Below are positions 49,849 to 58,811 of a stretch of 64,000 bases of DNA, piece after piece; the first letter of the stretch is position 1, and each line of letters begins with the position of its first letter. Under the pieces are notes generated by a model. It did not search any database. It was not told where the DNA came from and saw only the letters and a program-made list of their open reading frames with translations. Source of the stretch: an uncultured Eubacteriales bacterium (GTDB lineage Bacteria; Bacillota; Clostridia; Oscillospirales; Oscillospiraceae); contig ONSW01000005.1 of the NCBI GenBank assembly GCA_900320595.1, positions 1 through 64,000 of the forward strand, read 5' to 3'. The translations under genes and the position numbers were made by a program.

Positions 49849-51920
49849 AGAAGCTGTATAAAGCCATTTCCCTGATCATGGCGCTGGCCATGATGCTCTG
49901 CATGCCCATTGCGGCGCATGCGGCTCCCGTGGCGGAGGCCACCATCGACTACTCCCGCACCGGCTCCATGGATATTTACAAGTACGACCTCACCAACAGC
50001 GAGAAGGACGGCATCTGGGATTCCTCCTATGTCTCCACAGGTGTGAAGGATGAAAACGGCGTGGAGGCGATTCTGGGTGATCCCACCCGTGTCTCCCCGC
50101 TGAACGAAAACGGCAACGCCTACGGCTATGCCATCAAGGGGGTCGAGTTCACCTATGTCAAGGTGGCGGACATCCGCACCTATACCGAGTCCGAGGACGG
50201 CGTGGAGCATGTGGAGGTGCTGTACGGCATCGCGCCCAACGCCACGAACAATGCTTTTCTCTCTGCCATCGGCGTCAGCACCGATGACCGCTATGCCCCC
50301 GCGGACAACGAGGTAGACGGCATCAAGGTGTTCTATTACCGCTCCGACACTCTGATCGACGGCCTGCGCGCCGCGCTGGACGCCAACGCCACTACCGTCA
50401 AGAACGCGCTGGAGAAATACGCCCACGACAACCACGGCGTCGCCATGACCGAGACGGACGCCTACGGGCACACCTCCGCCAGCGATCTGCCCCTGGGTCT
50501 TTACCTTCTGATCGAGACCCGCGTCCCCGAGATGGTAACGGATACCACCGCACCCTTCTTTGTGAGCCTGCCCATGACCAGTGTAAACGGCACCAACGCC
50601 AATGACGGCGGAACGAGGTGGATCTACGATGTGACCATGTATCCGAAGAATCTGACCGGTATCCCCAGCCTGGAAAAGACTTTGCGCGAGAATAAGAACG
50701 ACACCGGCAAGCACGGCGGCAGCGCCACGGATATCATGGATGGCTATGCTCACACTGGCACCGCCTCGGCGGGAGATACCATCGACTACCAGATCATCTC
50801 CACGCTCCCCAGCATCACCTCCGCTGCCAGCTACCTGACGGATTACAGCTTTGTGGATACGCTCTCCAAGGGCGTGAGCTACAAGAAGGGCGACGTCGTT
50901 CTGGAATTCTTCAAGGACGACGCCTGCACGGACAAGGTGGCTACCTGGACCGAGCAGAGCGACCGATTCCTCGTCTCCTACAACACCGCCGCGAACGGCG
51001 CCAGCGTCATGACCATTACCATGACCGCCTCCGGCCTCAACGAAATCAACACCAGCAAGGCAGTGTACACGGAAGATTCGATGGTCAACAGCGGCTACTC
51101 CGACTGCACCCTGCGGATCACCTACCAGGGCGTGATGAATTCGGACAGCTCAGTCACCTATGGCGACGCAGGCAATCCCAACAGCGTGGTGCTGACCTGG
51201 AAACGCTCCAACACCAGCTACTACGACACGCTGGTGGATGACTGCCACCTGTACATTTACGGCATCGACATCACCAAGCGCTTCTCCGACGGCAAGGGCG
51301 ACATGAGCAAGGTCGAGTTCATCGTCCACAACGACACGGACAACTACTTCCTCACCGGCAAGCTCAACGAGAGCGAGGGCGTCTGGTATGTGACCGGCCA
51401 TGTGGCAGAGGAAAAGGACGCCACCCACTTCATACCGACCAAGGAGGGCAAGCTCATTATCAAGGGTGTGGAGGATGACAGCTATACCATGACCGAGGTG
51501 CGGACAGATAACGCCTATACGCTCCTCAAGAACAGCATCAGCGTCATCATCACCCAGGCAGAGAGCGACAAGCTCTGCGGGATCTATGGCACCGACGTCC
51601 TCGGCCTTGTTCAGAATGATCCCCGCTATGCCGATGTTGATCCCGGCCTCTTTCACAACATGCCCCAGAAGCATCTGGAGCACAAGCTCCTGACAGCTGC
51701 CGCCACCGTGGATAAGAACAAGGTGAATATGACCAAGGACGGCAGCTCCGAGAATGCCTATGTACCCTTCACCGTCATCAACACCCGAGGCTTCGACCTG
51801 CCCCAGACGGGCGGCGAGGGCAACTGGCTCTTTCCGGTCATCGGGCTGTGCGGTCTCGCCGTGTGCATCGGCGGCATGCTTCTGGTGATGCGGAAAAAGC
51901 CCAAAGCAGAGCACGAATAA
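49845..51920 (+). CDS. Isopeptide-forming fimbrial backbone protein
   Basis: A 691-aa secreted pilin with signal peptide (IMALAMMLCMPIAAHA), fimbrial isopeptide-domain features (GSMDIYKYDLT, DLPLGLYLLIETRVPEMVTD, TIDYQIISTLP), and a C-terminal LPQTGG sortase signal with membrane span and KKPKAE tail. It would be polymerised by the class C sortases encoded next. It overlaps the adhesin gene by ATGA. Confidence 0.9.
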   Translation: MKKLYKAISLIMALAMMLCMPIAAHAAPVAEATIDYSRTGSMDIYKYDLTNSEKDGIWDSSYVSTGVKDENGVEAILGDPTRVSPLNENGNAYGYAIKGVEFTYVKVADIRTYTESEDGVEHVEVLYGIAPNATNNAFLSAIGVSTDDRYAPADNEVDGIKVFYYRSDTLIDGLRAALDANATTVKNALEKYAHDNHGVAMTETDAYGHTSASDLPLGLYLLIETRVPEMVTDTTAPFFVSLPMTSVNGTNANDGGTRWIYDVTMYPKNLTGIPSLEKTLRENKNDTGKHGGSATDIMDGYAHTGTASAGDTIDYQIISTLPSITSAASYLTDYSFVDTLSKGVSYKKGDVVLEFFKDDACTDKVATWTEQSDRFLVSYNTAANGASVMTITMTASGLNEINTSKAVYTEDSMVNSGYSDCTLRITYQGVMNSDSSVTYGDAGNPNSVVLTWKRSNTSYYDTLVDDCHLYIYGIDITKRFSDGKGDMSKVEFIVHNDTDNYFLTGKLNESEGVWYVTGHVAEEKDATHFIPTKEGKLIIKGVEDDSYTMTEVRTDNAYTLLKNSISVIITQAESDKLCGIYGTDVLGLVQNDPRYADVDPGLFHNMPQKHLEHKLLTAAATVDKNKVNMTKDGSSENAYVPFTVINTRGFDLPQTGGEGNWLFPVIGLCGLAVCIGGMLLVMRKKPKAEHE

Positions 51921-51928
51921 GCAAAGCG

Positions 51929-51958
51929 CAGGGAGGCCTGGTAACCGGCCTCCCTGCA
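51929..51958 (+). terminator. Hairpin between pilin and sortase genes
   Basis: GCAGGGAGGCC / GGCCTCCCTGC around TGGTAACC, without a T-run; likely mRNA processing or partial attenuation that favours pilin over sortase. Confidence 0.6.
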
Positions 51959-51974
51959 ACTGGAAAGAGATTTG

Positions 51975-52883
51975 ATGAAACGAAGAACAAAGATTCTCAT
52001 TTTTCTGGTTTCCGCTGCGCTCGCTCTGGGAGTGACGCTCTATCCTCTCTTCAGCAACGCCTACGCCAACAAGACCCGCAGCCTTGTGGAAACTCGCTAT
52101 GAAAAGACTGTGCAAAAGATGGACAACAGCGAGGTTGTGGCGGCAAAAGAAGCGGCAATGGCCTACAACGAAACGCTCCTGACAATCTCGGCCAAAGCAT
52201 TCTCCAAGGAGGCGCTGCAGCAGGCCGGCGAGAGCTATGACGGCCTGCTGGATGTGCGGGGCGACGGGATCATGGGCTACATTGAAATCCCGAAGATCGG
52301 TGTGAACCTGCCCATCTACCACGGCACTTCGGAGGAGACTCTGGATCGGGGCGTGGGGCATCTCCTCGGATCGTCCCTGCCAGTAGGCGGCGCTGGGACG
52401 CACTGCGTCCTCACCGGGCATTCCGGTCTCGCTGGACAGAAGATGTTCTCGGATCTCGATCAGCTGGAGCTGCTGGATGTGTTCTACCTAAAAGTACTGG
52501 ACGAGACACTGGCCTACTCGGTCATTGAGATCAACACCGTACTGCCGGAGGACACCTCAGAGCTTGCCATCAATCCGCAGGGTGACGATGTGACCCTGAT
52601 AACCTGTACGCCCTACGGGCTCAATACACACCGGCTATTGGTGAGGGGAACCCGGATCGGCTACGAGATGGCTGAGCAGATGGTAGAGGAAGCGCACTTC
52701 GAGGAGACCCCGGTAAAGTCCACCTGGACGCAGGAATATCTGCGTGGAATCGGCATCGGCTGCTTGGGTATAGCTTTCCTTGCCTCAATTGTCGCGCTGA
52801 TTCGTTCTCTGCCGAAGAAGGCATGTCAGAGGAAAGAGGCAAAGCACATGGAGAAACGGAGGGGCAGACATGAAACGCCGTAA
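51975..52883 (+). CDS. Class C sortase (pilin polymerase) 1
   Basis: A 302-aa transpeptidase with N-terminal membrane anchor, catalytic His in VLTGHSGL, catalytic Cys in LITCTPYGLNTHRLLVRGTR and the Arg in that same motif. A second C-terminal membrane segment (IGCLGIAFLASIVALI) and a lid-like N-terminal region fit class C. It links pilin subunits after cleaving LPxTG. ATG at 51975 chosen; TTG one codon earlier is possible. Confidence 0.9.
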   Translation: MKRRTKILIFLVSAALALGVTLYPLFSNAYANKTRSLVETRYEKTVQKMDNSEVVAAKEAAMAYNETLLTISAKAFSKEALQQAGESYDGLLDVRGDGIMGYIEIPKIGVNLPIYHGTSEETLDRGVGHLLGSSLPVGGAGTHCVLTGHSGLAGQKMFSDLDQLELLDVFYLKVLDETLAYSVIEINTVLPEDTSELAINPQGDDVTLITCTPYGLNTHRLLVRGTRIGYEMAEQMVEEAHFEETPVKSTWTQEYLRGIGIGCLGIAFLASIVALIRSLPKKACQRKEAKHMEKRRGRHETP

Positions 52884-53643
52884 ATTCCCTTGGCAGCTCT
52901 TCGCCATGCTCCTGCTGATCATCGCGGCCTTCGCCTCCGCTGCCCTTGCCATGAAACCGCTCATCTACAACGCGGAGAAAACGCGGGAGATCAAGCGGGA
53001 GAACAAGCAATTCTACGCCAATGCCGAGATCGTGCAGGGCATGGTGGAGGAAGCTGAGGCAGCGGAAGAGCCTGTGCCCTTCAAGCAGCTCTATGATGCG
53101 ATCCAGCGCTACAACAGCTGGCTGGTAGATATCCGGCAGGGCAACCTCACGAACCGCGCGGCGACGGAGGTAACGCCGTTTTCGCTGGTGCAGTACGGCC
53201 TCCCGGACGAGGTCTTCGGCGTGATCCGCATCCCGGCGATGGATGTGGAGATGCCGATCTACCTCGGCGCCTCGGAGGAGAACATGGCCAACGGTGCCGC
53301 TGTCCTCTCGCAGACCAGTATTCCCATCGGTGGAGAGAACACCAATGCAGTCATTGCAGGGCATCGCGGATGGAACGGATATCCGTATTTCATGGATATT
53401 GAAAAGCTCCAGAAGGGAGATACCGTGACCATCACAAATCTCTGGTGCGAGTTGACGTACAAGGTGACAGAGATCCGCATTGTGTATCCGGACGATATAG
53501 AGGCAATCCTCATTCAAGAGAGCAAGGACATGATCACCCTCATGACCTGCCACCCGCCCAACAGCGGAGGGAAGTACCGTTATCTTGTATTCTGTGAGAG
53601 GACTGAATCACCAGGAGGTGACGCATCTGTATCTATACCCTAA
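52870..53643 (+). CDS. Sortase family protein 2
   Basis: A 257-aa sortase with one N-terminal membrane span, catalytic His in VIAGHRGWNGYPYF, Cys in LMTCHPPNSGGKYRYLVFCE and Arg in the same motif. It lacks the C-terminal span of sortase 1, so it may be a housekeeping-like or anchoring sortase for the same pilus. It overlaps the first sortase gene by 14 bases, and its last codons (PGGD) contain the ribosome site of the next gene. Confidence 0.87.
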   Translation: MKRRKFPWQLFAMLLLIIAAFASAALAMKPLIYNAEKTREIKRENKQFYANAEIVQGMVEEAEAAEEPVPFKQLYDAIQRYNSWLVDIRQGNLTNRAATEVTPFSLVQYGLPDEVFGVIRIPAMDVEMPIYLGASEENMANGAAVLSQTSIPIGGENTNAVIAGHRGWNGYPYFMDIEKLQKGDTVTITNLWCELTYKVTEIRIVYPDDIEAILIQESKDMITLMTCHPPNSGGKYRYLVFCERTESPGGDASVSIP

Positions 53644-53902
53644 AAACCTGGCGGAGAAAGCAAGCATGTGGCTGTGGGAGCTGAAGGACCTGGCGGTCAT
53701 CGGCATCAGTGTGCTGCTGTCCATCGTGATCGTGACGCAGACGAAGCTGATGCTGCCGCTGGTGGCGTCGGCGCTGTATGCCTTTCTCAGTATGCGCTTC
53801 GACGGCACCAGTATTCTGGACTTCATCAAATACGCCGCCACATACTTCTTCCTCAAGCCGCAATTCTACGAATGGAGGCCGTGCGATGAAGAAGCAGAAT
53901 AA
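53627..53902 (+). CDS. PrgI/VirB3-like conjugal transfer membrane protein
   Basis: About 91 aa with LYLYPKNLAEKASMWLWELK, two adjacent hydrophobic segments (VIGISVLLSIVIV and LMLPLVASALYAFLSM) and FLKPQFYEWRP. This is the PrgI-type partner that precedes VirB4 in Gram-positive type IV secretion modules. AGGAGG lies eight bases before a CTG at 53627, matching where homology begins; an in-frame ATG at 53585 would lie inside the sortase gene. Confidence 0.75.
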   Translation: MYLYPKNLAEKASMWLWELKDLAVIGISVLLSIVIVTQTKLMLPLVASALYAFLSMRFDGTSILDFIKYAATYFFLKPQFYEWRPCDEEAE

Positions 53903-54530
53903 AAACGGTACCCGATCACTCATGGGTATCGACGAACTGACCGGTCATTCCATCGAAACCCCGATGGGAGAGCTGGTCTTTTACATTATCCAGCCCACGA
54001 ACATCGGCGTACTGCCCGAGAGCAGCATCACCGCCCGCGTCCGTGGGCTGCAGGGCTTACTCAGCGGGCAGACGGATTGGGAACTGATGGCGCTCAACTC
54101 CCGTGAATCCTTCGAGGCTAATAAGAGCTTCTATCGACAGAGAAGAGAAAAGGAGCCGCTCCCCACCGTCCGCCGTCTGCTGGAACTTGACAGCCAGCAT
54201 CTGGACGACATTCAGGTGAGGCTTGCCTCCGGGCGCGAATTCTATCTTGTCCTGCGCCTGCGCGGGCAAAAGGAGTCAGACATTCTGCCTTATCTTTCCC
54301 GGATCGAGCAGATCATCAAGAACAACGGCTTCACCACCCGCATGGCGGGCAAGCAGGAGATCAAGCAGATGCTGGCCGTGTACTTCGAGCAGAACATGAC
54401 GGCGGACGGCTATGAGGATTACGACGGACAGCGCTGGGAGGAGGTGAAACCCAACGGCAAAACACGCAAAGAAAGCAAAGAAAAAAGGAACCCACGCGGC
54501 AAAACCGGAGGTCCGCAAAGACTTCCTTGA
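53886..54530 (+). CDS. Hypothetical conjugation protein preceding VirB4
   Basis: A 214-aa soluble protein with RSLMGIDELTGHSIETPMGE, LVFYIIQPTNIGVLPESSIT and a helix-rich centre, then a very basic Lys/Arg-rich C-terminus (residues ~190-214). It occupies the slot often filled by the N-terminal region of TraE/VirB4-type proteins. It stops one base before the VirB4 ATG and contains an A6 run close to its end. Confidence 0.65.
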   Translation: MKKQNKNGTRSLMGIDELTGHSIETPMGELVFYIIQPTNIGVLPESSITARVRGLQGLLSGQTDWELMALNSRESFEANKSFYRQRREKEPLPTVRRLLELDSQHLDDIQVRLASGREFYLVLRLRGQKESDILPYLSRIEQIIKNNGFTTRMAGKQEIKQMLAVYFEQNMTADGYEDYDGQRWEEVKPNGKTRKESKEKRNPRGKTGGPQRLP

Positions 54531-54531
54531 C

Positions 54532-56301
54532 ATGATCGCGCCATCGGTCATCAAGTTCAACACCGATCACTTCATCTGCGGCAATACCTATCGCTGCGTG
54601 TGGGCGCTGCGGGAATACCCCAGCCGCACCGACGAGCAGGCGATCCTGCGGCATCTGGGCGAGAAGGACGGGATCTCCCTGCGGATCTACGCACGCCGGG
54701 CTTCCCCTATGGATGAGAAAAAGATCCTGACCAACGCCTCCAACAAGAACAAGATGAACCTCGGCACCTCCCACGACATGCAGGAGGTAGTCGCGGCCCA
54801 GAGCAATCTCAGCGACATGGCGGAGATCATCAAGCTGATGCAGGACAGCCACGAATCCCTGCTGCACTGCGCGGTCTACATCGAGCTCTCCGCGCCGGAC
54901 TACGACAGCCTGAAGCTGCTGCAGATCGACGTGCAGACGGAGCTGATCCGAAGCAAGCTCAATGTGGACCGGCTTTTGATGCGTCAGCAGCAGGGCTTCC
55001 GCTGCGTCAGTCCCGCAGGCTACAACGCCTTCGGCACGCAGTTCGAGCGCGTCCTGCCCGCAAGCTCGGTCGCCAATCTCTACCCCTTCAACTATTCCGG
55101 CAAGACCGATCCCAGGGGCTTCTACATCGGCAAGGACAAGTACGGAACCAACGTCCTCGTGGACTTCGACCAGCGCGACGATGACAAGACCTCGGCCAAC
55201 ATCCTGATCCTGGGCAACTCCGGACAGGGCAAGTCCTATCTGCTGAAGCTCCTGATTCTGAACCTGCTGGAGGCAGGCAAATCCATAATCTCGCTGGACG
55301 GCGAGCACGAGCAGCAGGAGCTGTGCGAGGCGGTCGGCGGCTACTTCGTCGACCTGATGGAGGGGCAGTACATGATCAACGTGCTGGAACCGAAGTGCTG
55401 GCGCAGCACCGACGATGACGATTCCGAGCTGGGCGAGCCGGACACCTTCCGCAAGCACTCCGTGCTGGCCCAGCACATCTCCTTCCTCAAGGACTTCTTC
55501 CGCAGCTACAAAAACTTCTCCGACGCGCACATCGACACCATAGAGATTCTGCTGGCACGGCTCTATGTGGAATGGGGCATCTCGGAGGACACGGACTTCA
55601 AGGGCATGCGCTCGGATCAGTTCCCCATCCTCTCGGATCTCTATACGCTGATCCTGCGGGAGTTTGAGCAGTACGATCAGTACGGCGGCAGCCAGCTCTA
55701 TACCAAGAAGCTCCTGCAGGAGGTGCTGCTGGGGCTTCACTCCATCTGCATCGGCACAGACTCCCAGATGTTCAACGGCCACACCAACATCTCCTCCAGC
55801 CGCTTTCTCGTCTTCGGCGTGAAGGGTATCCTCACTGCGGCAAAGAACGTCAAGGCCGCCATGCTGTTTAATATTCTCTCCTTCATGTCGGATAAGCTCC
55901 TGACCGAGGGCAACACTGTCGCCGCGCTGGACGAGCTGTATCAGTGGCTGGATAACCGCACGACCATCGAGTACATCCGCAACTGCCTCAAGCGCGTCCG
56001 CAAGAAGGAGTCGGCCATGATGATGGCCTCGCAGAACATCGAGGACTTCGACCAGCCCAATGTGCGGGAGATGACAAGGCCGCTGTTCGCCATCCCACCC
56101 CACCAGTTTCTGTTCTTCCCCGGCTCCATCTCCAAAGCCGGGTATATGGACATGCTGCAGCTGGAGGACGCGGAGTACGAGCTGATCCATGCTGCCCAAC
56201 GAGGGATCTGCCTGTATAAATGCGGCAACGAGCGCTATCTGCTGGAGGTGCACGCCCCGCCGTACAAGGAAGCGCTCTTCGGGAAGGCGGGAGGCCGATG
56301 A
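54532..56301 (+). CDS. virB4: VirB4/TraE-family conjugation ATPase
   Basis: A 589-aa ATPase energising the mating channel. Walker A LILGNSGQGKSYLLKLLILN (residues ~228-247), Walker B region TVAALDELYQWL, and conserved RVLPASSVANLYPFNYSGKT. Family homology seems to begin upstream at KPEVRKDFLD, but no standard start codon is available there, so the N-terminus may come from a frameshift with the preceding gene. The ribosome site GGAGG is 21 bases from this ATG. Confidence 0.88.
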   Translation: MIAPSVIKFNTDHFICGNTYRCVWALREYPSRTDEQAILRHLGEKDGISLRIYARRASPMDEKKILTNASNKNKMNLGTSHDMQEVVAAQSNLSDMAEIIKLMQDSHESLLHCAVYIELSAPDYDSLKLLQIDVQTELIRSKLNVDRLLMRQQQGFRCVSPAGYNAFGTQFERVLPASSVANLYPFNYSGKTDPRGFYIGKDKYGTNVLVDFDQRDDDKTSANILILGNSGQGKSYLLKLLILNLLEAGKSIISLDGEHEQQELCEAVGGYFVDLMEGQYMINVLEPKCWRSTDDDDSELGEPDTFRKHSVLAQHISFLKDFFRSYKNFSDAHIDTIEILLARLYVEWGISEDTDFKGMRSDQFPILSDLYTLILREFEQYDQYGGSQLYTKKLLQEVLLGLHSICIGTDSQMFNGHTNISSSRFLVFGVKGILTAAKNVKAAMLFNILSFMSDKLLTEGNTVAALDELYQWLDNRTTIEYIRNCLKRVRKKESAMMMASQNIEDFDQPNVREMTRPLFAIPPHQFLFFPGSISKAGYMDMLQLEDAEYELIHAAQRGICLYKCGNERYLLEVHAPPYKEALFGKAGGR

Positions 56302-57488
56302 AAGCCAGGCTAATCAAGCTGGCGCTCTCCGTCCTAACCAGCGAAAAGGGGCGCAGGACGGTGGGCTGGATCTTGGTGGCGGCGTTCTCGCCGCTGATTC
56401 TGATCATCGCCTTTCTCTGCGCCCTCGGCTCCGGCGAGGCCGCACATAACAACAACATGGTGGAAGCCTGCTTCTACGGCGTGGAGATCTCAGACAAAGC
56501 GCCGCAGGAGCTGAAAGCCCATGTGCGGGAGATGCGCTCTGCCTTCTCCCTTCTGGATTCCGCCGTTTCCGCGGCCAACGCGGAGATGGAGGAAGGCAAC
56601 AGCCTTGATCCGATCCGGGTCAAGGCTGTTTTTCTTGCCCTCTGCTATGGCGAGACCGCGCCATCATCGCGGGCCGCCAACCGCTTTGTGGACTGCTTCT
56701 ATACCACAGAGGAGGCCACGCGCACCGTGGAGGTAGAGGGCGAGGACGGTGAAATCACAGAGGAAGAAGAAAGCTATGTCCGCGCCATGCCGCTCCCGCT
56801 CCGCGCCGCCTATGGGAACGTGTCCTCGCTCCTCGGCAGAGAGATCACCGAAGAGGACTATGACAACATCTCGCATATCTACCGGATGATCGCGGGCGAC
56901 ATGGGCGATTGGGAGTACGACGGCGACTACAGTTACCTTGGCGGCGACTACGACGTCGGCTGGGATCTCCCTCCCGTGGCCGCCGATCCGAACAAAACTG
57001 CGGCTGGGCTGGTCGCCTATGTAACCAACGCCTATGAATCCGGCTGGGGCTACGTCTGGGGTACCTTCGGCAACGTGCTGACGCAGAGCGCGTTTCAGTC
57101 CAAGCTGGAGCAGTACCCGGAGGGCGTCGGCAACTACGCGGACTTCATTCAGGAGCATTGGGTTGGGCGGCGCACCGCTGACTGCGTGGGGCTCATCAAG
57201 AGCTACGGCTGGTACGATCCCGACACTGAGAGCATCGTCTACGGCTCCCACGGCATGCCGGACATCGGCGCCAACCAGATGTACTACTCGGCCTCCGAGT
57301 CCGGCCCCATCAGCACTATCCCGGAGATCCCCGGCCTCGCCGTCTGGCACGACGGACACATCGGCGTGTACATCGGCCACGGCGAGGTGATCGAGGCCAT
57401 GGGTACCCGTTACGGCGTGGTCAAAACGCAGCTTGCCGGTCGGGGATGGACCCACTGGCTGAAGATCGCCTACATCAACTATGACTGA
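56298..57488 (+). CDS. NlpC/P60 peptidoglycan hydrolase of the conjugation module
   Basis: A 396-aa protein with one N-terminal membrane span (VGWILVAAFSPLILIIAFLC), a stalk region, and a C-terminal NlpC/P60-type domain: catalytic Cys in RRTADCVGLIKSYGW, His in AVWHDGHIGVYIG. It locally opens the cell wall for the transfer channel. It overlaps virB4 by ATGA. Confidence 0.88.
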   Translation: MKARLIKLALSVLTSEKGRRTVGWILVAAFSPLILIIAFLCALGSGEAAHNNNMVEACFYGVEISDKAPQELKAHVREMRSAFSLLDSAVSAANAEMEEGNSLDPIRVKAVFLALCYGETAPSSRAANRFVDCFYTTEEATRTVEVEGEDGEITEEEESYVRAMPLPLRAAYGNVSSLLGREITEEDYDNISHIYRMIAGDMGDWEYDGDYSYLGGDYDVGWDLPPVAADPNKTAAGLVAYVTNAYESGWGYVWGTFGNVLTQSAFQSKLEQYPEGVGNYADFIQEHWVGRRTADCVGLIKSYGWYDPDTESIVYGSHGMPDIGANQMYYSASESGPISTIPEIPGLAVWHDGHIGVYIGHGEVIEAMGTRYGVVKTQLAGRGWTHWLKIAYINYD

Positions 57489-57502
57489 GGAGAACGTATG
57501 AA

Positions 57503-57754
57503 ATGGAAAAAACCGAGATCAAGATCAGCATCGACAATGAACGCCTGGAAGCGCTCACCTACTTCCTGCAGAAAAAAGAGACTTCCTCACTGCAGAAGGA
57601 ACTTGGGAAAATCCTGGAAGAGCTGTACGAAAAGACAGTCCCACCGGATGTGAGAGATTACATCGACGGGAGGCAGAAGAAGGCGGCCCCTCCCAAGCCC
57701 AAGGTCAAGCCGCCGACTAAGAACAATGCCGAGCGAGCTGACAAGGAATGCTGA
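57503..57754 (+). CDS. DUF6103-like small protein
   Basis: An 83-aa protein: IKISIDNERLEALTYFLQKK, coiled helix, then KTVPPDVRDYIDGR and a Pro/Lys-rich tail. This matches the DUF6103 layout common in clostridial ICEs. The function is unknown; it could bind DNA or a relaxosome partner. It follows the NlpC/P60 gene by 14 bases. Confidence 0.7.
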   Translation: MEKTEIKISIDNERLEALTYFLQKKETSSLQKELGKILEELYEKTVPPDVRDYIDGRQKKAAPPKPKVKPPTKNNAERADKEC

Positions 57755-58173
57755 GGGGGGTGATACCAATCGCAACAACAAAAAGCGCCGTATCCTTTTT
57801 GAAAAGCGCAACCGCCCGCAGGCTGCTCCCCAGCGACGTGGTGTTCTCCCACATCTCCTTCGTGGGAGAGCATCAGATCGCCTTTCGCATGGAGCCGATC
57901 CGACAGGCGGGAGATATCTTCGGCATCCTGCCTGTCGCCAGCGAGAAAGTGACCGTCACAGCCTTCTATGATTTGGTCAGACACTGCACACACTGCACGC
58001 TGGAGCTGATCGTGACCGTAGAGCAACGGGAGTACCGCTACGAGTATATGCTGACCCGTGACGAGCGGAAGATGCTCTGCGAGAAGATGGAGAGCTTCTT
58101 CCGTCAGCGCGTCGGCACCGACCTCCAGAGCTTCAGCTTTGAGCGCCTCACCGTACCCGTGACGCCGGGGTGA
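57748..58173 (+). CDS. Hypothetical ICE protein (141 aa)
   Basis: Begins MLRGVIPIATTKSAVSFLKS, overlaps the previous gene by seven bases, and contains ATARRLLPSDVVFSHISFVG and a Cys pair in HCTHCTLEL. There is no recognised family. The start is uncertain because the ribosome-site-like GAGGGGGG lies inside the first codons. Confidence 0.55.
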   Translation: MLRGVIPIATTKSAVSFLKSATARRLLPSDVVFSHISFVGEHQIAFRMEPIRQAGDIFGILPVASEKVTVTAFYDLVRHCTHCTLELIVTVEQREYRYEYMLTRDERKMLCEKMESFFRQRVGTDLQSFSFERLTVPVTPG

Positions 58174-58403
58174 GAAAGAGGAGGCACAGGGCCAAGGAGG
58201 AGGGGCGAGGCAGGAGAAAGAGGCGGGGTCGCGCTGCGCCCCGCCTCGCTCACTTCTGCCCGCAGTGCGAGCAGTTTTCGCTAGTTAGGAAGGGGGTTCC
58301 TGTACCCATGAAAAAGGAGGCGAGGGAGTCGTGATAACGGAAAAAACCCGAAAATTCAAGAAAAAAAGCGGGGTTCCTGCGGCAGCTTGGAGGTGTTTTG
58401 CCG
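58174..58403. other. Intergenic region with candidate oriT
   Basis: It contains an inverted repeat GAGGCGGGG (58220-58228) / CCCCGCCTC (58239-58247), purine-rich tracts on both sides, and a smaller AGGAA-GGGG-TTCCT repeat near 58288. It sits directly upstream of the RHH protein and relaxase genes, the usual place of oriT. The nic site is not identified. Confidence 0.5.
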
Positions 58404-58808
58404 ATGGTTGAAGGAAAAATCAAATTCCCGCTCTGGATCGCGCCGGAGACGAAAGTAATCGTAGCCGAGAGCTTTCAGAAAGATAACTGTAAAAGTATGA
58501 GTGAGTTTATAGAGAAAGCCATTCTCTTTTACAACGGCTATCTCCATGCCAGGCACGCGGAATACTATCTGCCGCGCGTCCTCGGCTCCGTCCTACAAGG
58601 CACGCTGGGACTGTTCGCTGATCGGATCGGCAAGCTGCTGTTCAAGCAGGCGGTGGAGTGCAATATTACAAACCACATCATCTCGGCCGATACGGACATG
58701 GATCTTGATACCTATGAGCGCCTGCGCAGCCGCAGCTTGCGGGAGGTCAAGCAGACAAAGGGCGAGATCAGCTTCGAGGATGATCTGATCTTCCAGAAGT
58801 CGCTGTAA
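58404..58808 (+). CDS. Ribbon-helix-helix-like relaxosome accessory protein
   Basis: A 134-aa protein starting MVEGKIKFPLWIAPETKVIV, with a beta strand followed by two helices (QKDNCKSMSEFIEKAILFYN) as in RHH DNA-binding proteins such as MobC. It lies three bases before the relaxase gene and next to the candidate oriT, which supports a role in relaxosome assembly. Confidence 0.65.
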   Translation: MVEGKIKFPLWIAPETKVIVAESFQKDNCKSMSEFIEKAILFYNGYLHARHAEYYLPRVLGSVLQGTLGLFADRIGKLLFKQAVECNITNHIISADTDMDLDTYERLRSRSLREVKQTKGEISFEDDLIFQKSL

Positions 58809-58811
58809 TCC

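Noticed and set aside
54361..56253. 630-codon minus-strand frame opposite virB4
   Set aside because: Antisense shadow of an unmistakable VirB4 ATPase.
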